From the NCBI GenBank assembly GCA_964561925.1, contig CAZLRW010000020.1, positions 1 to 45,320 of the forward strand: a DNA stretch of 45,320 nt. Reading direction: 5' to 3'. A program made the translations under genes and the position numbers. This DNA comes from SZUA-430 sp964561925 (lineage in GTDB: Bacteria; Pseudomonadota; Alphaproteobacteria; Micropepsales; Micropepsaceae). Of the stretch, positions 39,620 through 45,320 are shown piece after piece (within the stretch, counting starts at the first letter, position 1; every line of letters starts with the position of its first letter). Under the pieces are notes generated by a model that saw only the letters and a program-made list of their open reading frames with translations, was not told the origin of the DNA and did no database searches.

Positions 39620-41056
39620 GTGTTCGACGCTTTGACCAATCGATTGACGTCGGTGTTCGACGGCCTGCGCGGCCGCGGCGCGCTGACGGAATCCGACGTC
39701 GACGCGGCGCTGCGCGAGGTGCGCCTCGCGCTGATCGAGGCCGACGTCTCGCTCCCAGTCATCAAGGACTTCCTTGCGAAGGTGCGCGAGAAGGCGGTCG
39801 GCGCCGACGTGCTGCGCTCCGTCACGCCGGGCCAGCAGATCGTCAAGATCGTGCACGACGTGCTCGTCGACACGTTGGGCGAAGAGGCGGAAGGCCTCGC
39901 GCTCGACGTCACGCCGCCCGCCGTTGTCATGACGATCGGTTTGCAGGGCTCGGGCAAGACGACGACGACGGCCAAGATCGGTCTGCGTCTGACGAACCGC
40001 GACAAGAAAAAGGTCTTGATGGCCTCGCTCGACACGCGCCGTCCGGCCGCGCAAGAGCAGCTGAAGGTCCTGGGCGAACAGACCGGCGTCGCCACGCTGC
40101 CGATCATGGCGGGTCAGGCGCCCGCCGACATCGCTCGCCGCGCCCTGCAGGCGGCAAAGCTCTCAGGTTACGACGTCTTGATGCTCGACACGGCGGGCCG
40201 CCTTCACATCGACGAAGCGTTGATGGCCGAGATCGCCGAGATCCGCGATCTCGCAACGCCCGCCGAAATCCTGCTCGTCGCCGACAGCCTCTCGGGCCAG
40301 GACGCGATCAACGTCGCCAAGCAGTTCAAGGAACGCATCGGCATCACCGGCATCGTCCTGACCCGCATCGATGGCGACGGCCGCGGCGGCGCCGCGCTTT
40401 CGATGCGCGCGATCACGGGCGCGCCGATCAAGCTGCTCGGCACCGGCGAAAAGATCGACGCGCTCGAAGACTTCCACCCGCGCCGCATCGCAGGTCGCAT
40501 TCTGGGCCAGGGCGACGTCGTTAGCCTGGTCGAGAAGGCCGCCGAAACGGTCGACCAGGAAAAGGCCGAAGCGCTCGCCAAGAAGATGCAGAAGGGTCAG
40601 TTCGACCTGGACGATCTGGCTGAGCAGTTGCGCCAGATGCGCCGCATGGGCGGCATGCAGGGCATTCTCGCCATGCTGCCCGGCATCGCCAAAGCCAAGG
40701 ATCAGCTCGCGACCGCGGGCTTCGACGACAAAATGCTGAAGCGCCAAGAGGCGATCATCCTCTCGATGACGAAGGAAGAGCGCACGAAACCTGACGTGCT
40801 GAACGGTTCGCGCAGGAAACGCATCGCGATGGGCTCGGGCGTCGAAGTCTCCGAAGTGAACAAGCTTTTGAAGATGCACCGCCAGATGGCGGACGTGATG
40901 AAGAAGATGGGCAAGGGCAAAGGGCTGATGAGCGCGCTGTTCGGCGGCGCCGCCCCGAAGCTGCCGCCCGGCGCCGCGTTGCCGGGCCTTGGCGGCGGCC
41001 AGATGCAATTGCCTCCGGGCATGAAGTTACCGCCGGGGTTCGGCGGAAAGCGTTGA
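39620..41056 (+). CDS. ffh: signal recognition particle protein Ffh
   Basis: The 478-residue SRP54 GTPase has the N domain (1-90), G domain with GLQGSGKTTTTAKIG, DTAGR and TRIDGDGRGGA, and a Met-rich M domain (about 300-440) with RQMRRMGGMQGILAMLPG and GSGVEVSEVNKLLKMHRQM for signal-peptide and 4.5S RNA binding. Start is GTG 39620 (MFDALTNRL), the conserved N-terminus; the earlier in-frame start 39584 adds 12 unconserved residues. It leads the conserved ffh-rpsP-rimM-trmD-rplS unit. No 4.5S RNA gene was seen. Confidence 0.96.
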   Translation: MFDALTNRLTSVFDGLRGRGALTESDVDAALREVRLALIEADVSLPVIKDFLAKVREKAVGADVLRSVTPGQQIVKIVHDVLVDTLGEEAEGLALDVTPPAVVMTIGLQGSGKTTTTAKIGLRLTNRDKKKVLMASLDTRRPAAQEQLKVLGEQTGVATLPIMAGQAPADIARRALQAAKLSGYDVLMLDTAGRLHIDEALMAEIAEIRDLATPAEILLVADSLSGQDAINVAKQFKERIGITGIVLTRIDGDGRGGAALSMRAITGAPIKLLGTGEKIDALEDFHPRRIAGRILGQGDVVSLVEKAAETVDQEKAEALAKKMQKGQFDLDDLAEQLRQMRRMGGMQGILAMLPGIAKAKDQLATAGFDDKMLKRQEAIILSMTKEERTKPDVLNGSRRKRIAMGSGVEVSEVNKLLKMHRQMADVMKKMGKGKGLMSALFGGAAPKLPPGAALPGLGGGQMQLPPGMKLPPGFGGKR

Positions 41057-41089
41057 TCGTTTCGGTTTGAAGGAAGGAAGAAAGTCAGC

Positions 41090-41437
41090 ATGCTGAAGAT
41101 CAGAATGTCGCGCGGCGGCACGAAGAAGCGTCCGTTCTACAAGATCGTCATCGCGGACGCGCGCTCACCGCGCGACGGCCGCTTCATCGAGCGCATCGGC
41201 CACTACAACCCGCTGCTCACGAAGGACCACGCCGACCGCGTGAAGATCGATATCGACCGCGTGAAGTACTGGCTCGGCCAGGGCGCCCAGCCGTCCGACC
41301 GCATCGAGCGCTTCCTGGCAGACATGGGCCTTGCGGAGAAGAAGACGAAGTTCAACGACCCGTCGAAGTCCGCACCCCGCAAGAAGGCGCAAGAGCGTCT
41401 GGCCGCGGAGAAGAAGGGCGAAGAAGCGGCAGCTTAG
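41090..41437 (+). CDS. rpsP: 30S ribosomal protein S16
   Basis: The 115-residue protein begins KIRMSRGGTKKRPFYKIVIADARSPRDGRFIERIGHYNP, the S16 signature, and carries the Lys/Ala/Glu-rich C-terminal extension usual in alphaproteobacteria. It binds 16S rRNA in the 5' domain and is needed for 30S assembly. A GGAAGGAAG RBS precedes the ATG. It is 33 nt after ffh and followed by a palindromic repeat before rimM. Confidence 0.97.
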   Translation: MLKIRMSRGGTKKRPFYKIVIADARSPRDGRFIERIGHYNPLLTKDHADRVKIDIDRVKYWLGQGAQPSDRIERFLADMGLAEKKTKFNDPSKSAPRKKAQERLAAEKKGEEAAA

Positions 41438-41446
41438 TCTGGGAGC

Positions 41447-41474
41447 GTCCACCGAAGCCTTGGCGAAGGTGGAC
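41447..41474. repeat. 28-bp palindromic repeat between rpsP and rimM
   Basis: GTCCACC (41447-41453) and GGTGGAC (41468-41474) enclose GAAGCCTTGGCGAA, giving a two-part hairpin. Translated in shadow frames it yields peptides such as STEALAKVD and LRQGFGG, which I recognise as frequent artefacts from a dispersed alphaproteobacterial palindrome family. It appears inserted in an otherwise tight ribosomal operon. Confidence 0.6.
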
Positions 41475-41498
41475 TCCGGCAAGCTGCGACCAACGACC

Positions 41499-42029
41499 AT
41501 GACCGACAAGCACATCCTTCTGGGCCGCATTCTGGGGCCCCACGGATTGAAGGGCGAGGTGAAGATCAAGAGCTTCACCGCCGACCCGCTTGACGTCGCG
41601 TCCTATGGCGCGGTGACGCTGAAGGACGGCCGCCGCTTCACGCTGCTGCGCCCGCGCTTGGCAGGCGACGTGGTCATCGCCGCGATCAAGGGCGTCGCCG
41701 ATCGCAACATCGCCGAGACGCTGAAGGGCATCGACTTCGGCGTCGACCGCGACGACCTGCCGGAAACCGACGACGGCGAATTCTACCAGGCCGACCTCAT
41801 CGGCCTCGCCGTTGTGGACGCGCAGGGCGACAAGGTCGGCGAAGTCTTGGGCTTCCAGCACTTCGGCGCCGGCGACCTGCTCGAGATCAAACGCGCAACC
41901 GGCGCAACCGCGTTCGTACCCTTCGCCGACAGCATGGTGCCCGAGGTCGATGTGGACGAGGGCCGCATCGTCCTCTCCGAAACCGGCCTCGCCGTTTTGA
42001 CGGCCGACGATCAGGGGGCCGCGCCATGA
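41499..42029 (+). CDS. rimM: ribosome maturation factor RimM
   Basis: The 176-residue protein has the RimM N-terminal barrel (LLGRILGPHGLKGEVKIKSFTADP) and PRC-barrel (DGEFYQADLIGLAVVDAQGDKVGEV...VPFADSMVPEVDVDEGRIVL). It helps 16S processing and binds S19. ATG 41499 matches the family start; the frame open from 41331 reads through the rpsP tail and the palindrome. It overlaps trmD by ATGA. Confidence 0.95.
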   Translation: MTDKHILLGRILGPHGLKGEVKIKSFTADPLDVASYGAVTLKDGRRFTLLRPRLAGDVVIAAIKGVADRNIAETLKGIDFGVDRDDLPETDDGEFYQADLIGLAVVDAQGDKVGEVLGFQHFGAGDLLEIKRATGATAFVPFADSMVPEVDVDEGRIVLSETGLAVLTADDQGAAP

Positions 42030-42730
42030 CCTGGGCCGCGACCGTTCTCACCGTGCTGCCGGAAATGTTCCCGGGCCCGCTTGGGCTGTCCCTTTGCGGC
42101 AAGGCGCTCGCCGAAAAGCGCTGGTCGCTCGAAACCGTCGACATCCGCAAGTTCGCGACCACGCGCTACGGCTCGGTCGACGACACGCCGGCGGGCGGCG
42201 GCCCCGGCATGGTGATGCGCGCCGACATTCTGGCCGCGGCGATCGACAGTGTCGAACGCGCAGGCCGACCGCTGATGCTGCTCTCGCCGCGCGGCGTGCC
42301 GCTCCGCCAAGCCCGCGCCCGCGAACTGAGCGAAGGCCCCGGCGCCGTCTTCGTCTGCGGCCGTTTCGAAGGCGTGGATCAACGCGTGATCGACGCGCGC
42401 GGTCTCGAAGAGGTTTCGCTCGGCGACTACGTGCTCTCGGGCGGCGAGTTGGCGGCGATGATCGTGATCGACGCGGTCGTCCGGCTGTTGCCCGGCGTCG
42501 TCGGCGCCGACGCCTCGCTCGACGAAGAAAGCTTCGAAGCGGGTCTGCTCGAATATCCGCATTACACAAGGCCCCAAAGCTGGGAAGGCCGCGACATCCC
42601 GGCGGTGTTGACGTCGGGCCACCATCAGAAGATCCGCGACTGGCGCCGCGCACAGTCGCTCGAAATCACGAAATCCCGCCGCCCCGATTTGTGGGAAGCC
42701 CACGAACGGGCGGCCTTGTCGAAACGTTAG
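42026..42730 (+). CDS. trmD: tRNA (guanine37-N1)-methyltransferase
   Basis: The 234-residue SPOUT enzyme methylates G37 with S-adenosylmethionine. Motifs: VLTVLPEMFPGPLG, DTPAGGGPGMVM, CGRFEGVDQRVID, the trefoil-knot LGDYVLSGGELAAMIVIDAVVRLLPGVVG and the HYTRPQSWEGRDIPAVLTSGHH segment. It overlaps rimM by ATGA and precedes rplS by 20 nt. Confidence 0.97.
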   Translation: MTWAATVLTVLPEMFPGPLGLSLCGKALAEKRWSLETVDIRKFATTRYGSVDDTPAGGGPGMVMRADILAAAIDSVERAGRPLMLLSPRGVPLRQARARELSEGPGAVFVCGRFEGVDQRVIDARGLEEVSLGDYVLSGGELAAMIVIDAVVRLLPGVVGADASLDEESFEAGLLEYPHYTRPQSWEGRDIPAVLTSGHHQKIRDWRRAQSLEITKSRRPDLWEAHERAALSKR

Positions 42731-42750
42731 GTTTGGAAAGGACAACGTAC

Positions 42751-43161
42751 ATGAACATCCTGCAGCAGATCGAAGCCGAACAGATCACGGCGCTCGCCAA
42801 GAAGAAGAAAACCGACTTCGTCCCAGGCGACACCGTGAAGGTGAACGTCAAGGTCGTTGAAGAATCCTTCGACGAAAAGACGAAGCAGACGAAGCGCCGC
42901 GAGCGTCTTCAGGGCTTCGAAGGCGTCGTCATCGCGCGCCAGGGCCAGGGCGTGAATGAGAACTTCACCGTCCGCAAGATTTCCTACGGCGAAGGCGTGG
43001 AGCGCATCTTCCCGGTCTACAGCCCGCTCGTCGACTCGGTTGAGGTTCTCCGCCGCGGTCGCGTCCGCCGCGCGAAGCTCTATTACCTCAAAGGCCTGAC
43101 CGGCAAGAAAGCCCGCATCACCGAACGCCAAGACAAAGGCGGCGAAGGCGAAGCCGCTTAA
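42751..43161 (+). CDS. rplS: 50S ribosomal protein L19
   Basis: The 136-residue protein contains FVPGDTVKVNVKVVE, the L19 signature FEGVVIARQGQGVNENFTVRKISYGEGVERIFPVYSPLVDSVEVLRRG and the basic RRAKLYYLKGLTGKKARI, and sits at the 30S-50S interface. An RBS (GGAAAGGA) precedes the ATG. A GNAT gene follows after 3 nt, so read-through transcription is likely. Confidence 0.97.
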   Translation: MNILQQIEAEQITALAKKKKTDFVPGDTVKVNVKVVEESFDEKTKQTKRRERLQGFEGVVIARQGQGVNENFTVRKISYGEGVERIFPVYSPLVDSVEVLRRGRVRRAKLYYLKGLTGKKARITERQDKGGEGEAA

Positions 43162-43164
43162 AGC

Positions 43165-43683
43165 GTGGCCGGCCTGACGTTCCGCTTCGCCGCGCGCGCC
43201 GATGCGCCGGCGATTGCGGCCTTGATCGAAAGCGGCTACCGCGGCGACGAAAGCCGCCGCGGCTGGACGACCGAAGCCGACCTACTCGAAGGCGACCGCA
43301 CGAGCGTCCCCGAAATCGAAGCGCTGATCGCCGATCCGAACGCCCGCTTCATCATGGCGTTCGAGAGCGGCGCGCTGATCGGCTGCGCGCTCATCAAGAG
43401 CGAGGGCGGTGAAGGCTATTTCGGCATGTTCGCGGTCAAACCCGCGCTCCAAGGCGGCGGCCACGGCAAGAAAATCTTGGCCCACGCCGAGACCGCAATC
43501 CGCGACCTTTGGCGCTGCGACAAGGTCGCGATGACCGTCATCTCGATCCGCGAAGACCTCATCGCCTACTACGAACGCCGCGGCTACGCCGTAATCGGCA
43601 CCAAACCCTTCCCCTTCGACCTCGCCCGCGGCGCAAAGCGCAAAGACTTCCATTTCGTGGTGCTTTGCAAAGACCTCGCGTAA
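43165..43683 (+). CDS. GNAT-family N-acetyltransferase
   Basis: The 172-residue protein shows the acetyl-CoA binding segment GYFGMFAVKPALQGGGHGKKILAHAE (the pyrophosphate loop Q/R-x2-G-x-G/A reads QGGGHG), strand LIGCALIKSEGG and C-terminal YYERRGYAVIGTKPF. The substrate is not predictable. Start is GTG 43165, 3 nt after the rplS stop, with no separate promoter visible; it appears appended to the ribosomal operon. Confidence 0.88.
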   Translation: MAGLTFRFAARADAPAIAALIESGYRGDESRRGWTTEADLLEGDRTSVPEIEALIADPNARFIMAFESGALIGCALIKSEGGEGYFGMFAVKPALQGGGHGKKILAHAETAIRDLWRCDKVAMTVISIREDLIAYYERRGYAVIGTKPFPFDLARGAKRKDFHFVVLCKDLA

Positions 43684-43774
43684 CCCCAGCGTGGCATAGA
43701 TGGTCTAACATTGGCCAAAGTATCGCCACGTTGGTCAGCGATCACTTCCGACGCATCATCTGGGGCTGAGCGTC

Positions 43775-44656
43775 ATGCGTTTGCTGATCGCTATTCTGAC
43801 CTCTATCGGTCTCTCGATCGCCTCGGCCTGCGCCGACCTGCAGTTGGATCAGGCGACAAAGGACCACCTCGAAGGCGTCTGGCTCAGTGGCCGCAAGCCC
43901 GACAAGGGGCCGTGCGTCTCTGCCCGTTATGTCGAGAACCAGGTCGAATTTGAATTTCGAAAGACGGGCGGCCGCACAGTCCACTTTGTGCCGTATGATC
44001 CCATTCGCTCCGGGGCGTCGAAGATTGAAAGCGCCCGTCTAGACGGCAAGGTGGTTACGATAAAGCATCTGGCGCCCGAGGGCGGCGTGCCCGTCGAGTG
44101 GCGCTTATATTTGGGCAAGGATCGAGACGCTTTCTCGATCGTTCACATCGATCGAAACAAAGGCGCGGCGCCGACCGCCTCGGGTCCAATGATGGCCTAT
44201 CGCTGCGGCGCTCCCGACGAAGCGGTGAGTGGTGACGTGCCCGTGGAGATGCTTCAGGTCCTAACGCCAATCAATGTGCGTCCCGGCCCTTGGGCGCTTG
44301 CGGTATTCCTTGAGCAACGGCCCGGAGTGCCAAGCGACGAGCAGTGCATCCACCGCGATCATGATCGCCGGATGCTGTTTTTTGAGGTGTTTGGGCCGGT
44401 ACACTACTTCATGGCCGGAGAGGGCTTCGGATCGCGGTTCGGTTTCGCAGCGATCCGGGAGATTCACGAAGTGGACGGCCACACACTCGTGCTCAAGGTC
44501 GTCGACCGCCCGACTGGCGAGGACAAGTGGGGCTCGCGCGTCACTGGCGATGTCGAAACGCTCACCATCCAGCTCGACGAGCCGCGCATCCACATAGCCG
44601 AGCTCGAGGCAACGTTCATCCGTTGCGACAGGCGCACGGGCAAAGTGTTCGACTAA
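43775..44656 (+). CDS. unrecognised exported protein, possibly two related halves
   Basis: The 293-residue protein has a signal peptide (about 1-20, SIGLSIASACAD). The mature part contains four scattered Cys (GPCVSARY, YRCG, EQCIHRD, IRCDRR), suggesting two disulfides, and two similar all-beta halves (about 30-145 and 185-290), each running from an early Cys to a terminal Y/I-R-C. I do not recognise a family. Codon and base use look slightly less GC-biased than neighbours. It stands alone 91 nt after the GNAT gene; its stop overlaps the convergent second GNAT gene by 4 nt. Confidence 0.75.
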   Translation: MRLLIAILTSIGLSIASACADLQLDQATKDHLEGVWLSGRKPDKGPCVSARYVENQVEFEFRKTGGRTVHFVPYDPIRSGASKIESARLDGKVVTIKHLAPEGGVPVEWRLYLGKDRDAFSIVHIDRNKGAAPTASGPMMAYRCGAPDEAVSGDVPVEMLQVLTPINVRPGPWALAVFLEQRPGVPSDEQCIHRDHDRRMLFFEVFGPVHYFMAGEGFGSRFGFAAIREIHEVDGHTLVLKVVDRPTGEDKWGSRVTGDVETLTIQLDEPRIHIAELEATFIRCDRRTGKVFD

Positions 44657-45186
44657 GAGTTGCGCGTCATCCGATAAAGCACATGCCGCCTCAGCGCGTG
44701 CCCGGCCGGCAACCGCGGATGGTCGAAGTCTCCGCCAGGATCGCGCGTCATCCCGATCCGCTTCATCACCGACCACGACGCCTTGTTCGCCGGCACCGTG
44801 AACGACACGATTTGATCGAGGTTCAATTCCTCGAAGCCGAATTGAAGCGCCGCGCGCGCCCCCTCCGTCGCGTACCCGCGGCCCCAGTGGGCCGGCGCCA
44901 GCCGCCACCCGATCTCGACCGCCGGCGTGAACGGCGCCTCGAACGTCACTCGCGCCAGCCCCACGAACCCGACGAACGGCGCAACCCCCGGGGCTTCCAC
45001 CGCCCACACCCCGAACCCGTGCGCCCGAAAATGCTCCTCGAACCGCGCGATCAGCGCCCGCGTCTCCTCCGGAGACATCACGCCGGGCATGAACCGCATC
45101 GCCGTTTGATCGGCGTTCAAAGCCGCAAACGGCGCCAAGTCCGCCTCGCGCCACCGGCGCAGGATCAGGCGATCGGTCGAGATCAT
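44653..45186 (-). CDS. GNAT-family N-acetyltransferase (RimJ/RimL type)
   Basis: The 177-residue protein starts MISTDRLILRRWREADLAPFAALNAD and contains AVEIGWRLAPAHWGRGYATEGARAALQFGFEELNLDQIVSFTVPANKASWSVMKRIGM, the Acetyltransf_3 pattern of RimJ/RimL-like enzymes with the acetyl-CoA loop HWGRGYA. I chose ATG 45186 because it gives the canonical N-terminus and overlaps an upstream stop (ATGA); the longer frame to 45249 is unlikely. The acceptor is unknown. Confidence 0.9.
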   Translation of the reverse strand: MISTDRLILRRWREADLAPFAALNADQTAMRFMPGVMSPEETRALIARFEEHFRAHGFGVWAVEAPGVAPFVGFVGLARVTFEAPFTPAVEIGWRLAPAHWGRGYATEGARAALQFGFEELNLDQIVSFTVPANKASWSVMKRIGMTRDPGGDFDHPRLPAGHALRRHVLYRMTRNS

Positions 45187-45320
45187 CGCGCAGGCATAAC
45201 CCAGCCGCGCCGCTCGCCGAACGACCGAACCCGCCGCAGCACCGGACACCCAGACCCATCCCGCGTGATCCGCACGAGTTCGGGCCGCACCGGCATCGTC
45301 TCCGGCGTGCGAATGTTCCA
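45183..45320 (-). CDS. C-terminal tail of an unidentified gene running off the right edge
   Basis: One minus-strand frame is open from the window edge to a TGA at 45185-45183 that overlaps the GNAT start as ATGA, the coupling seen throughout this window. The 45 visible residues include ETMPVRPELVRITRDGSG and end RRGWVMPAR. Too little is present to name a family, and the frame could be fortuitous. Confidence 0.4.
   Translation of the reverse strand, partial: WNIRTPETMPVRPELVRITRDGSGCPVLRRVRSFGERRGWVMPAR

Overview
The window is a high-GC, gene-dense bacterial chromosome segment, almost certainly from an alphaproteobacterium. Evidence: a DUF3576-type lipoprotein, the block dapF-mtaB-ftsY-yciB beside ffh-rpsP-rimM-trmD-rplS, a RibA with an extra N-terminal domain, and frequent 4-nt ATGA/GTGA stop-start overlaps. 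A run of exactly 100 N at 3363-3462 shows it comes from a draft assembly. The order or family cannot be fixed from the sequence alone. I found no tRNA, rRNA, CRISPR array, insertion sequence or prophage gene.

Layout. 1-3519: a lipoprotein running off the left edge, then two tandem outer-membrane porins (the second interrupted by the artificial gap). 3509-7165: ThiE-like protein, YggS-type PLP protein, GTP cyclohydrolase II, an orphan OmpR-type response regulator and a SnoaL-like protein. 7211-8547: a promoter, a small membrane protein and a surface-type protein with eight ~19-residue Gly-Ser-Gly repeats. 8557-11785: a MacAB-like export operon on the minus strand, with a perfect inverted repeat (TetR-like operator) over its -35 box. 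11810-23554: ten minus-strand genes in one tight collinear array: four glycosyltransferases, a NodB-type deacetylase, a small membrane protein with a PH-like domain, and a complete peptide/oligosaccharide-type ABC importer. 23751-27335: divergent trio of a very unusual ABC exporter-like protein with eroded ATPase motifs, a stand-alone cyclic-nucleotide-binding domain and a hotdog thioesterase.

27443-31049 holds a zinc-ribbon protein, exonuclease III, a class III aminotransferase and endonuclease III. Between exonuclease III and the aminotransferase lies a strong candidate for an undescribed ~150-nt structured RNA (28549-28699, minus strand), with its own sigma70-like promoter, a C-rich anti-Shine-Dalgarno-like loop and an intrinsic terminator. 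31046-43161 contains an M28 membrane peptidase, the yciB-ftsY-mtaB-dapF block, a prolyl oligopeptidase lodged between dapF and ffh, and the ffh-rpsP-rimM-trmD-rplS block. The right end has two GNAT acetyltransferases, an unrecognised exported protein and the tail of a further gene.

Functionally, the left two thirds are dominated by the envelope (porins, export, glycan synthesis, import), while the right third is conserved housekeeping (protein targeting, ribosome maturation, tRNA modification, lysine/peptidoglycan precursor). The most interesting items are the degenerate exporter trio, the candidate RNA upstream of exonuclease III, the glycosyltransferase-importer operon (whose first gene lacks any ordinary start codon), and the regular repeat protein.
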